Positions 50,483-63,438 of a DNA stretch of 64,000 nucleotides are shown piece after piece; positions within the stretch are counted from its first letter, which is position 1; the number at the start of each line of letters is the position of its first letter. Source of the stretch: Flaccisagitta enflata (lineage: Eukaryota > Chaetognatha > Sagittoidea > Aphragmophora). The notes under the pieces were generated by a model. It was not told the DNA's origin, searched no databases, and was given only the letters and a program-made list of their open reading frames with translations. The translations under genes were made by a program, and so were the position numbers. The stretch is taken from the NCBI GenBank assembly GCA_965153355.1, contig OZ231126.1, forward strand, positions 109,430,001 to 109,494,000. The letters run 5' to 3'.

Positions 50483-51105
50483 TCTTGATTAGTTCAAGAT
50501 GGCTAACTAAAAGAATTACTAAAAAGAAGTGACAGGTAATTTGTAGATGAATTTCTATCTATGGAATGTTACTAAGATTTGTGTTTGAGCTAATTATGAC
50601 TATTTCCGCTACAATTTTGTTTCAAATTCGTGCGTCCAGCATAGACATTTTCATTTTTTTGTCATTCTGCAGTCTATTGAAATGAAGGTCATGCTTTAAG
50701 AGAGAGCTGTAACAAACAGCATTCACGATGTCTCTCTTTTGATGCTGACAGTTATAACAATGAGTATCAAGATGTTGAGGACGTAGTGTTGACAATGATG
50801 AGAACAGTTATGAATGTGATACTAAGTTGACAGTTATCTCGACATTGATGATGAATAAAAAAGAAAAAAAATGTACCCAAGAAACCATCCCCTAAAAAAC
50901 CTTTGTACGAGGTTTTTTTGAACTTAGTGCATCGCATCAGCTCCCAAAAAAGAATTAAAAAAAAAAAGATTATTACGTTGGTGAGTCTACGCGTAACTAA
51001 AAGCTCATACTATCGTGATTCCTTGAGTAAATGAACAAAGTGCCAACTGTTCAGCATGGAAAGACCAGGTAATCGAAAGTTAGCCTGTTTTGTGTTTTTT
51101 GTAAT
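50483..51105. other. Intergenic, nothing recognised
   Basis: AT-rich unique sequence. No terminal repeat matching the left side of the Polinton was recognised. Confidence 0.45.
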
Positions 51106-52650
<1,545 letters not shown>

Positions 52651-52830
52651 GGAAGACCTGCAGACAAACAGATATTCCTCTTGATTTTTCTTTTTGTTTG
52701 TGGTTCCACCATAACAGGCAATGTAGCGTGTTAATCTTGGAGATTCTTCAGATCAGTGGATACAAAAGCCTCCTCCATAAAGAAAATCAGGTCAAGTTGA
52801 TTGTTCATTGAAGTAGGGACCTGATTAACG

Positions 52831-54489
52831 ATGACTGTTGGACTGCTTCTGTCAGATAGTCTTATGAGAGGATGCTCCTTTGCGGCAAGACGTCTTTTGA
52901 TGAAAAATTATAGGTTGAGTGAATTGAATGTCCGGTGCATCCCAGGTAAAACCACTGACAAACTGATAGGTGGCAATGGTGAGGTTCACTCTCTCATGCA
53001 GGAAAAGTCTTATGACTATGTCTTTTTGGTTGCTGGTGCGAATGATTTCAATCATAACGAGGATGATTGCCATGTGATGAAGTGCAAAATGATTGCAAGG
53101 ATGCGCAGTGATCTTGTTCATGGGTTTTGTACTCAGTATCCCACAACAAAGCTCATTTTGGCTCCCATACCAATGCGCCGTTTGTCCAAAAACTCAGATA
53201 TGATTCACAATCATCCTGAATGCGGCTCGCAAACCTGGATAGACACAACTAACGACGCCATTTCACTCTATCAAAACTGTTTCACTGTCTGTGCTTGTCA
53301 CAATAATCAAGTGAGGTCCATTATCTCACCTTCCCTGGACGAGTGGCTTCCCTATTTAACATCCGATGGGTTGCACTTGACTGATGGTACAAGGGGCCAG
53401 ACAGATGGCAAGCTCAAAATGGTACAGTACCTACTAAAACCCAAATCAAAGTTTTCACTTTCACAGGATGACTTCCCTCCTTTACCAGAAGCTTCCAGGG
53501 CATTTTCATTTGAACCGCAGGTTGCTGTACCAAAGGTGACTCGCAGAGAAAAACCTAATCCAAACCATTTCATTTTGAAGTGTTGCCTTGCTCAAGATGT
53601 CTCTTTCAGAGGCCCAATCAAGCAGACCTCTGAGGATGTGTCAAAACCACCTGTTTCTTTGCCCCAATGTGCTCCTGTTCCCCGCAAAAAGCGGAAGAAG
53701 CGAAAAAAAGCAGATCTGTGGTTTCCTCCGGTTTCTAACTTTGACTTTTGTTTTACGCAGTGCAATCATCTTCCTCGCGTAAAGCCCAAGCTGCCTCGGC
53801 AAAAAAAAGTAAGCAACAAGGATCAACAGCGGGAAGAACAGCAGAAACGAAAATTCCCTTGGTATTAGCAAACAGAATTTTCTTGGAATCAACCAGAGGT
53901 ATCAAGGGGTCGAGGCTTCTTGAAACAAAGTTCTAGGCCAAATCCTTCCCCTTCCATCAAACGAAAACCCTGTCAATTGAAACAACAATGTGAAAGGGAC
54001 CCAGATTTGCTGGTGAAATTACATCAAAAAGTTACCTTTTTCAAAAATCAAAGACAACCTAAGGTGAAAAAGACTTTTACTGTAAAAAAAAGATACTCTT
54101 ACAGGCAAAAAGGAAATGGTGATAACATGGCTGATGTTCTTAATGATGATAGTGATTCTGGTGTGATTGGTGGAAGTGATTGCGATAAAAATCCTCAATC
54201 AAAAGGGTTTTCTAGGCAGCAGTTAAAGAAAGTGATGAAAAAAATTAAAGGGTTTCTTAATCCTATGGTTAGATCTCTTTCAAAAGATACAAAAGATAAA
54301 GAAGAGAAAATATCTCTTACCTACAACTCTAAACGTGGGTGTCTCATACAGTTAGAGAAAATAAATGGTAAAATAGAAACATTAGTTGACTATTTCAATA
54401 GTCAAAATGATGTTGAATCTAGCGCAAAATCTGTGAATCATGAAACAAGGCCAACACCTATAAGTCGCGTGCAGGACAAAAATAACTGA
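52831..54489 (+). pseudogene. SGNH-hydrolase-like ORF plus basic region, one in-frame UAG
   Basis: ATG 52831 opens MTVGLLLSDSLMRGCSFAAR, where S10 in 'SDS' sits at the SGNH/GDSL nucleophile position. VFLVAGANDF gives the block III Asn (N71). TSDGLHLTDG gives the block V Asp and His (D179, H182). These hydrolases cleave esters, and the fold also occurs in ORF1 proteins of CR1-type retrotransposons. After UAG at 53866-53868 the same frame continues without a break as a basic, helical region (KVTFFKNQRQPKVKKTFTVK, FSRQQLKKVMKKIKGFLNPM) to 54489. Its end lies inside the inserted repeat (from 54444). The UAG is followed by CAA ACA. A nonsense mutation is likelier than programmed read-through. Confidence 0.65.
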
Positions 54490-56418
54490 ACTGACCTGAC
54501 TCATTGTATCTTTTTATCGAAAATCAGACTTAAACGCAACCCAAAACAGACCCAAACTAGACTCAAACCAGACTCAAACCAGAATTAAACCAGACCGAAA
54601 CCAGACCTAAATCAGACATAAACCAGACAAAAACCAGATTTAAGCCAGACTCAAACCAGACTCAAACCAGACTCAATCCAGACTCAAACCAGACTCAAAC
54701 CAGACTCAAACCAGACTCAAACCAGACTCAAACCAGATTTAAACCAGACCGAAACCAGGCTCAAACCAGGCTCAAACCAGGCTCAAACCAGGCTCAAACC
54801 AGACTCAAACCAGACAAAAACCAGACTCAGACCAGACTCATACCAGACTCATACCAGACTCAAACCAAACCAAAACCAGACCAAAAACAGACCAAAACCA
54901 GACCTAAATCAGACCTAAATCAAACATAAACCAGACAAAAACCAGACGTACACCAGACCTACACCAGACCAAAACCAGACATAAATCAGACATGAACCAG
55001 TCTTAAACCAGACTTAAACCAGACGTAAACCATACTTAACCCATACTTAAACCAGACTTAAACCAGACTTAAACCAGACATAAACCATACTTATCTTTAA
55101 TATCATTTTAACCAGCAGACTTAAACCAGCAGACTTAAACCATTAGACCAGAAGACTTAAACCATAAGATTTAAACCAGCAGACTTAAACCAGCAGACTT
55201 AAACCAGCAGATTTAAACTAGCAGACTTTGACCAGCAGACTTAAACCAGCAGATTTAAACCAGCAGATTTAAACCAGCAGACTTTAACCATCAGACTTTG
55301 CCCAGCTGACTTTAACCAGCAGACCAGCAGACCATCAGACCATCAGCAGACCATCAGCAGACTATCAGCAGACCAGCAGACCAGCAGACTTCAACCAGCA
55401 GACTTCAACCAGCAGACTTTAACCAGCAAACTTTAACCAAAAATGACCAAAAATGACCAAAAATGACCAAAAATGACCAAAAATGACCAAAAATGACTAA
55501 AATGACTAAAATGACCAAAATGACCAAAATGACCAAAATGACCAAAAATGACTAAAAATGACCAAAAATGACCAAAAATGACCAAGAATGACCAAAAATG
55601 ATCAAAATTGACCAAAATGACCAAAATGACCAAAGATGACCAAAGATGACCAAAGATGACCAATAATGACCAAAATGACCAAAATGACCAAAAATGACCA
55701 AAAATGACCAAAAATGACCAGAAATGACCAAAATGACCAAAAATGACCAAAAATGACCAATAATGACCAAAACGTTCAAAAATGACCAAAATAACCTAAA
55801 ATGACCAAAAATGACCAAAAATGATCAAAAAATGACCAAAATGACCAAAATGATTAAAATGACCTAAATGACCTAAATGACCAAAAATGACCAAAAATGA
55901 CCAAAATGACCAAAATGACCAAAATGACCAAAATGACCAAAATGACCAAAATGACCAAGATGACCAAAGATGACCAAAAATGACCAAAAATGACCAAAAA
56001 TGACCAAAAATGACCAAAAAATAATCAAAAATGGCCAAAAATGACCAAAATTGACCAAATTGGCCAAATTGACCAAAATGACAAAAAATGACCAAAAATG
56101 ACAAAAAATGACCAAAAATGACCAAAAATGACCAAAAATGATCAAAAATGACCAAAAATGACCAAAAATGACCAAAATGACCAAAAATGACCAAAAATGA
56201 CCAAAAATGACCAAAAATGACCAAAAATGACCAAAAATGACTAAAAGCAACCAATAATTCCCCTAAACAACCATAAAATGACTCAAAATAACTCCAGATG
56301 ACCCAAAAAGACGAAAAAAAGCAATGTGTTACGGACCGACGGACGGATGGACGGACGGACGGACCGACCGACCGACAGACGGAGCGGGTTGTAGAGTCGC
56401 GTGCACGCGACTAAAAAA
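54444..56418 (+). mobile_element. Long AACAAGGCC-family element carrying minisatellites (copy 2)
   Basis: It begins AACAAGGCC and shares 'aagtcgcgtgcaggacaaaa' and 'attgtatctttttatcgaaa' with copy 1 (16429). The same three blocks follow in the same order: 'cagactcaaac' (54545-55090), 'cagcagacttaaac' (55110-55435) and 'aaaatgacc' (55436-56270, about 90 units). It ends with a GGAC run and the perfect palindrome gtcgcgtgcacgcgac (56396-56411) then TAAAAAAA. It is inserted into the Helitron-like element's coding region. Confidence 0.78.
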
Positions 56419-58780
56419 AGGAAAATCGTTTTTGTTGGGTGGGGGTAAAAAAAGATCCAAAAGTGAAGAAGCAAGAAGGCAAAAAAGACGACGTGATGCA
56501 CGGGCAAAAAACTTATCTGAAGAAGAAATTCAGGACATACTTTCAAAAGAAAGAGGACGAAAAAAAGAACATTATCATGAAAATAAAGATGAAATCTTAT
56601 CAAACAGGCGAAATTATTATGAACAGAATAAAGAAGAGATTTCATCAAACAAGCAAAGTCATTATATAGAAAATCAAGAAAATATATTAACCAGAAAACG
56701 TTCATCTTACAAGCAAAATAAAGCAAAACAATCAGTTTCAACTGCAAAAAAATACAAAGGTGCAAAAGCACATCAAAGAAATTTGAGACTTGCAAGAAAC
56801 TTAAAGTTAACAACAGTTAGAATGCATGATGAGAGCTACAAGGTAAACAGAAAGGAAATAATCTCTCAGTACCAAAATTTTTATGATCTCATTAAGTATG
56901 GATCGGATTTTGTCTGCACTGTCTGTCACCGAAGTTTGTTTGATAATCAAGTGGTAAAAATGAATAAGAAACTGGATCCTGTGGTGAAAATTGGGGGCAA
57001 CCAATATAATTGCAGAACAAACAAATTAAGTTTTGATCAAAACGAATACATTTGCAACACCTGCCATGCAAATTTGAAAAATGGAAAAATGCCAAAGTAT
57101 GCAGTCATAAATGGTAATGAATTGCCTTATGTACCTCCTGAGGTAAAGTCATTGAATGAAGGAGAGGAGAGATGCGTCGCCCCACGTGTTCAGTTTATGA
57201 GGTTGCAAAAACTGGGCTGCGATAGGCAGAGGGGCATCAAGATTAATGTGGTTAATGTCCCGATAGACCTTGGAAAACTTAATTTGCAACTGCCATGCCC
57301 CAGACTTGATAATCAAGTCATGCAATTGCATTTCAAGCGCAAGATAAAATATGACCATGACTACCTTGCTCAGAATATTGATCTCAACAAGGTCAAACAA
57401 GCTCTTGGCATTCTGGCTAAATCTGAATTGTATAAAGAAGCTGGAGTAGAGATTGTTACCGACAACTTTGAAACACTCAATGAAATCAATGAAGCGAATT
57501 TGCAAGAAGGCATGAAAGGAATGGAGCTCGGTGAGGAGTCTTCTTCAAGTAATCAAGGGGAGAATCTTGACATTCAAGTGGATGAAGATGATGAAGATGT
57601 CGACGATGATTGGGATGAGTTGGGTGACGATTACCCAACAAACATAGGTAATGATGACACGATGATCATAAATGAAATAGATGAGCTACAAGACATGGTG
57701 TATGCCAGGAACAATCTGTCAGTGGCTCCTGGTGAAGGAGAAACGCCTTTGCCCATGACACTTGATGAACATTGTGAGGATTTGGCTTACCCAACTCTCA
57801 ACGCTGGAGAGAAGCCAAAAGAACACATTGTCCACATGTCATTCAAGGATAAATGTAAACTTCAGCTCATGCATGAAGACAACAGATATAGAACGCATCC
57901 AACATATCTGTTCTCCATTTTTCGAAAGGCGGAAACAATTCTCCACAAAAATAATATAAACATCAACATGGAGAAAGGAAAAAAAGTGGACGGAGCTTCT
58001 GTAACTGCCAAAGATGTGTTAGGTAACGATTTCCAAAATATACTCAAACATGACGGCGGTTACAAGGTACTAGCTTCAAATTGATGTAGTCCCGCTTACT
58101 GGCAAAAGGTAAAGGGGGAGTTGTTTGCCATGGTCCGTCAGCTTGGGATGCCGACGTGGTTTCTCACTTTCACTGCATGTGAAACTTGGTGGCCTGAGTT
58201 GATTAGATCGTTACAAAGAGATTTAGATGGCAAAATATTGTCGGAAGAAGAAATCTACAATATGAGTTGGGAAAAGAAGGTGGAGTTGATTAGAGGGAAT
58301 GCTGTTCTGTGTGCACGTCATTTCAATCATCGCTTTGAAGCCTTCCTCAAGACAGTTTTGAAAGAAAAACTGCACTATGATGGAAATTTGGATGATTACT
58401 TTTTCCGCATTGAATTCCAGCAACGTGGCTCTCCACATGTTCACATGATCATGTGGAAGCACGATGCTCCAAAATATGGAATTCAAAGCAATGAAGAGAT
58501 TTCTGAGTACATAGACAAGTATGTCAAATGTTCCATCTCCTCTGATGATAAAGAGAATGTCCCCTTTCATCTTCGTTGCCAAATTCATAAGCATACGGAA
58601 TGCTGTAAAAAGAAAGGGAGAAAAAAATGCAGATTTAGATTTCCGCGACATCCCATGGACAGAACCAGGATTATAGAACCTCTTGATTGGAATGTGTTAG
58701 GCAAAGAAGTGCGTCCAACTTTACGACGGTTCACAATCGAGATTTTTAGCTCGTACGTCGAGAAGCATGACGTCAGCTAG
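56419..58780 (+). pseudogene. Helitron-like Rep, N-terminal part with HUH motif
   Basis: The original start is lost under the inserted repeat. The open frame begins with a very basic region (KKRSKSEEARRQKRRRDARA) and tandem charged repeats (NKDEILSNRRNYYEQNKEEI). A cysteine cluster (CTVCHRSLF, CRTNKLSF, CNTCHANLKNGK) marks the Helitron N-terminal zinc region, followed by RVQFMRLQKLGCDRQRGIKI and VNVPIDLGKL. A TGA at 58082-58084 interrupts the frame, which reopens in phase with MVRQLGMPTWFLTFTACETW and the HUH motif RGSPHVHMIMW (58424-58456). Zinc-like CCKKKGRKKCRFRFP comes next. The frame is lost after about 58700, where foreign repeat sequence enters. Confidence 0.82.
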
Positions 58781-59670
58781 TATTTCAAATTTCAGGACAA
58801 TCGCATCAATAGTTTAGAAGTTACGGCCTTTTTCATACTTAAAAAGTAAAAGAAAAAAACGACGTTCTTTTTTTCCGTTTTTTCTTTGAACTCGCCCCCA
58901 ATCAAATTTTAAAATTTTTTGAAAAAAGTCATTTTACAGGTTTTGGATCTAGGCGAATAAAACAATTTCCTATCAACTGCACCCCACTTTTGAAAACCAT
59001 TTTTCAAAAAAATATTTTGTGATTTTTTTTTTTCGAAGTCCCTGACGCGCGACAAAAATTTTTTTTAAGTTTTCTGAAAAAAAATGAAAACGCAGGATTT
59101 TGGATCTAGGCAAATCAAACAATTTCCTATTGATAGCACCCCACTTTTAAAAAACATTTTTCAAAAAAATATTTTGTGTTTTTTTTCTAAGTCCCTGACG
59201 CTGACAAAAATTTTTTTAAGTTTTCTGAAAAATGAAAATGCAGGATTTTGGATCTAGGCAAATCAAACAATTTCCTATTGCATCCACTTTTAAAAACATT
59301 TTTCAAAAATATTTTGTGATTTTTCTAAGTCCCTGACGCGACATAAAAATTTTCAAAGTTTTTTGAAAAAAGTGAAAATACAAGATTTTGGATCTAGGCA
59401 AATCAAACAATTTCCTATTGATTGCACCCCACTTTTTTTTTCAAAAAAAAATTCTCAGTAAGGGCTTTTTTGGGGGCCCTTAGGGGCCCCTAAGAAGAAA
59501 ATGATAATATTTAGTTAAAGCCGACGGCGAGAGAAATCAAATCTCCATCAAACAAGACCAAGAACGCTTAGATCGGTGGCGTATAGAGCCTGTAACAACA
59601 GTCAACACTTCAGGGGGCGAGTTTTTTTCAAAGCGAGATCCGCTTTCAGCCTTAGAAATTCCAAGTTGTA
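58700..59670. repeat. Insertion with ~150-bp tandem repeats inside Rep
   Basis: Four units share 'ggattttggatctaggcaaa', 'caatttcctatt', 'cccactttt' and 'aagtccctgacgcg' (58920-59450). They are flanked by non-Rep sequence on both sides. The Rep protein is recognisable before about 58690 and again from about 59690, so this is an insertion between the HUH and tyrosine motifs. Exact edges were not resolved. Confidence 0.7.
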
Positions 59671-59685
59671 GATCAAGGCCTAAAT

Positions 59686-62600
59686 GTGTACATCAAGAAA
59701 AGGTTTCCTGATGTTGATGAGGATGTTCAAGAACGTCTCAAAATGCAATTCATTCAGGAGAACAAAGATCGTACAGCTCGTATAAAGAAATTTCTTGATG
59801 AGATGGATCTGAATGATCCCAAATTTTTCACCATGACATTTCAAGAATACCTCACTGCTCTAGAAATGGACTTTGAGCAATATTATATTGCGATTGCTTC
59901 TACTTTGAAACGAGCAGAGGTATTCATGAAACGGGATCTTAAAGATGTAAGGGTGAATAATTACAACGATGACCTTTTGAAAGCCTGGATTGGGAATATG
60001 GATATCCAATACATATTGGATCCATATTCCGTTTGTATGTATGTCATCAATTACATTGGAAAGTCATACCGAGGGATGAGTCGACTCTTACGACAGGTTG
60101 TGGCAGATTGTAAGAAGAAAAACTCTTCCCTCAAGACAAAAATGACTCAAATTTGCAAGGAATTCCAGGGTGCTAGCGAGGTATCTGCTCAGGAAGTAGC
60201 TTATGACCTTTGTCAGATGCACAAAACTCAATCCACTAGGACAAAAGTCTTTATTAACACTTATCCCAAAAATGAACGGGTTAAAATGTTAAAAAGTAAA
60301 GATCAATTGAAACACATGAAAGACAATGACGAGGACATTTTCATCGAAAATTTACATGGTAGATACAGCAAAAGATCTGTAGATGACGAAAAGTTGTGTT
60401 TGTCGGACTATGCTTTGGGTGTATCAGGTAAAAAAAAAATTCTTCAATATCATCAATATTCTCCTGAGATGGATATGGAGAACTACGCCAGAGTTTTATT
60501 GATGTTATTTATTCCATGGCGTGATGAAGATAAGCTGTTTGGTGGCTTTGATACCTACACAGATTGTTATCTGTCCTTAAAAGAATACCTGGAAAGCAAA
60601 AAATCTGAGTTGCATAAGGTTGATGAACAGACTTTGGAATCCTTATCAAAAGACCCTGAAATTGATGACTTCCAAGATAACATTGTACCATTGATAGACA
60701 ATGATGAAAGTGCTGCTGCTTTGGTCAATGAGTTGCAAAATGACGGAGTCATTGATAAGGAACATGTTGACCTTGATTTAATCCATGAATTAGGAGAGGA
60801 TTACTTTAGAAATGATGATGTAAAGATCAAGAAATGTACCTCCCTTGCGGAAGAACAGAATGCTGTTTACAGAAGTTTAAACAGAAGACAGAAAGAAATT
60901 TTCTATGACATAATCAGGAGAGTGCAGTTGGGCATTCCTATCCGGATCATGATAATGGGTCCAGCGGGAACTGGCAAATCAAGATTGTTACAAGCCATAA
61001 ACATGTGGGTTGATAATTTTTACTCAAATTTAAGGAGTAATGATCCAAACTCTGCCTATTCCATAATATGCGCGTTTACGGGAAATGCCGCTTTCAACTC
61101 GGGCGGTTTGACATTTCACAGCGCTTTAGGCATGAATATCAACCAAAATCTTTCAGATGATTCTGTTTTTGGTTTGATACGCGACAAACGATTGCAGCAG
61201 TTGATTGATGCTTTTGCCAACATCAAGTTTTTGTGTGCGGATGAGTTTACATACATAGGGGCCCATATGAATACCAAAATCAACAAACATTTGAAAACAA
61301 TCAAACAGACTACAAGCGATTATGGGGGACTTGACACAGTTTTCTTTGGAGATCCTCGCCAACTGGGCCCTATGTTTGATGATTGGATCTTTGAACCGGA
61401 CAAGAAGCATCCTTGTGGCCCTATTGTGGGGGATTTTTTGTTCAAAAGTTTTCAAAGCTTTTCCTTGCATGAAATTATGAGGCAAGATGATTTAGCTTAC
61501 ATTCAGGCATTAAATGATCTTTCTGAACCATCTTCCCCAATGAAGGCTGAGAATGTGAAACTCTTTAAATGTCGGGTAATTAAAGAGCAAGAAATCAATT
61601 TTTTGCCTAATTGCAGAGTTGATTATTTTCAAGAAAACAAGGATGTGGATCAACACAATCTTGAAACACTTGATAAATTAGAAACTGCAAAGTATGATGT
61701 TGATGCAATAATCACACTGTTAGGTGATGCAACCAAAGATGTGAAACAGACTCTTTTGACTAAGATCAAGACTGATAATAATCCAAAGGTAACAATGGGT
61801 TTGCTTTTGCATCTATCATTAAAGATTGGTGGCAGATACTTTATCCCCACAAACATTTGCATCAACGATGGTCTTGTTAATGGAGCGATTGGAACTCTTA
61901 TGGACATTGATTTCAGCTCTAAAAATCATCCTTTGACATTGTGGGTTAAATTTGACAATGAGAAGGTAGGTATCGACGCTAGATCAAGAATTAGAAATAG
62001 CAGTAAGTATGCAAAAAGATGCAACGATGGTTGGACCCCCATTACCAAAATTACAAAGCAATTTCCAACATCCCGAATTAAGATATTTGGAATAATAAAG
62101 CAGTTCCCATTGAGTTATGGGTATGCCTTCACCATCGCCAAATGTCAAGGAAACAATAACATTGGCATACATACGGTGGTTCATTTAGATAAAAAGGCGT
62201 TGTCAAGGAGGGAACAATATGTGGCATTCTCAAGGAGCGATAAATTAGAGAATCTACATATTGTTGGCACTTTTACAGACCCTTTCTTCAAAGAAGCTGA
62301 ACGCAGAAAGAAGAAGTTTCCATTGCTGATCACAGAGGACAAAGTTTGTAATGCGTTTAAGGAACTTGAAAAGAAAGAGGTCGATTTGGTGTGGAAACCA
62401 TTGTACAAGTTCCCCAAAGCAGCATTAAAAATAGTGTTTCATAATGTAAATAGCATTTTGCCTCATCTGGAAGACATCAAAATGGACTTTAGCACAATGG
62501 CGGCAGATGTCTGTTTTTTCTTGGACAGTCGGTTAAAGTCTTTGGTTAATCTATCCATTGATAGTTTTATTCTAAAAGATCAGATCACTATGGATACCCA

Positions 62601-63438
62601 TTTACGGATCCCTGGAGGAATTGTGATTATGGCTAAGCCGGATGTTGATATAGAGGTTCTTCATAAAATACATGAGAAAAATGAAGGATACCATGGAACT
62701 GCTCTAACTTGCAAGATAGATGATACAATAATTGTTGCTGTGTATTTCAGTCCAAAGTGCCCTTTAAGCTTCGTACACACTTGTGTGAACAAAGCTTTGA
62801 ACAGATGTAATGATTCTCCAAGAATATTGATAGGCGGTGACTTCAACCACAAGGATGACATAGCATGTTTGTTGGAAAAAGGGTTTATCAATTGCATAAC
62901 TCTACCAACGACTAAATGGATGACGCGTATTGACCATTTGTATGCCAATTTTAATGATGATCTGTTTCATTGGGTTAATCCTTCCTATTTTTCTGACCAT
63001 CATAGTATTGTCACTGTCTTGAATTTGGATGATGACTCTATCATGATGGACATTGGAGAAAAGCCTCAAATCAAAGAACATCTTGACAGTGTAAAAGCCC
63101 ATGATGAAAGTAAGTTGTCTGAAAAATGCGATTGTCAACCCATTGATGGTCCTTTTAGCAATGAGACTGATACAGAGACCATACAAACTAATTCCCGCAT
63201 TTCTTTAGCAAACTCCTTTCAGGGCTTACAAAACCAACACAATACTTGTTGGTTGAATTCTATCTTTCAGGTGTTATGGGCAATTTTTTCAATTGACAAG
63301 AAGTTTACAGGGACTGAAAATACTGATAGTTGTAGTGCTATATTCAATTGGATATTAGTAAGGGCAATGTACATTCTGAAAAACTTGATTTATACACTGA
63401 GCAAATATTTGATGTCTCTATTAAACAAGCCTTCTTGA
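59686..63438 (+). CDS. Helitron-like Rep Y2 motif + Pif1 helicase + EEP endonuclease + start of USP
   Basis: 1250 codons in one open frame; the true N-terminus is upstream of the insertion. Residues 102-135 hold DIQYILDPYSVCMYVINYIG with Tyr119, Tyr123 and Lys126, the Rep tyrosine motif. The helicase has GPAGTGKS (425-432), LCADEF (516-521), GDPRQLGP (555-562), GYAFTIAKCQGNNNIGIHTV and YVAFSRSDKLENLHIVGTF. The EEP domain starts at IVFHNVNSILPHL (916), with Asp at the ETWL-type site (LDSRL, 946-950), GGDFNHKDD (D1052, N1054) and SDHHS (1103-1107). A ubiquitin-protease cysteine box GLQNQHNTCWLNSIFQVLW follows (Cys1188). The frame then drifts, and stops at 63438 because of a frameshift near 63350. 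Confidence 0.88.
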   Translation: MYIKKRFPDVDEDVQERLKMQFIQENKDRTARIKKFLDEMDLNDPKFFTMTFQEYLTALEMDFEQYYIAIASTLKRAEVFMKRDLKDVRVNNYNDDLLKAWIGNMDIQYILDPYSVCMYVINYIGKSYRGMSRLLRQVVADCKKKNSSLKTKMTQICKEFQGASEVSAQEVAYDLCQMHKTQSTRTKVFINTYPKNERVKMLKSKDQLKHMKDNDEDIFIENLHGRYSKRSVDDEKLCLSDYALGVSGKKKILQYHQYSPEMDMENYARVLLMLFIPWRDEDKLFGGFDTYTDCYLSLKEYLESKKSELHKVDEQTLESLSKDPEIDDFQDNIVPLIDNDESAAALVNELQNDGVIDKEHVDLDLIHELGEDYFRNDDVKIKKCTSLAEEQNAVYRSLNRRQKEIFYDIIRRVQLGIPIRIMIMGPAGTGKSRLLQAINMWVDNFYSNLRSNDPNSAYSIICAFTGNAAFNSGGLTFHSALGMNINQNLSDDSVFGLIRDKRLQQLIDAFANIKFLCADEFTYIGAHMNTKINKHLKTIKQTTSDYGGLDTVFFGDPRQLGPMFDDWIFEPDKKHPCGPIVGDFLFKSFQSFSLHEIMRQDDLAYIQALNDLSEPSSPMKAENVKLFKCRVIKEQEINFLPNCRVDYFQENKDVDQHNLETLDKLETAKYDVDAIITLLGDATKDVKQTLLTKIKTDNNPKVTMGLLLHLSLKIGGRYFIPTNICINDGLVNGAIGTLMDIDFSSKNHPLTLWVKFDNEKVGIDARSRIRNSSKYAKRCNDGWTPITKITKQFPTSRIKIFGIIKQFPLSYGYAFTIAKCQGNNNIGIHTVVHLDKKALSRREQYVAFSRSDKLENLHIVGTFTDPFFKEAERRKKKFPLLITEDKVCNAFKELEKKEVDLVWKPLYKFPKAALKIVFHNVNSILPHLEDIKMDFSTMAADVCFFLDSRLKSLVNLSIDSFILKDQITMDTHLRIPGGIVIMAKPDVDIEVLHKIHEKNEGYHGTALTCKIDDTIIVAVYFSPKCPLSFVHTCVNKALNRCNDSPRILIGGDFNHKDDIACLLEKGFINCITLPTTKWMTRIDHLYANFNDDLFHWVNPSYFSDHHSIVTVLNLDDDSIMMDIGEKPQIKEHLDSVKAHDESKLSEKCDCQPIDGPFSNETDTETIQTNSRISLANSFQGLQNQHNTCWLNSIFQVLWAIFSIDKKFTGTENTDSCSAIFNWILVRAMYILKNLIYTLSKYLMSLLNKPS

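Noticed and set aside
55433-56254. Minus-strand frames of FGHFWSFLVI repeats, membrane-like
   Set aside because: They are generated by the 'aaaatgacc' minisatellite in the inserted element. Hydrophobicity follows from the unit, not from a gene.
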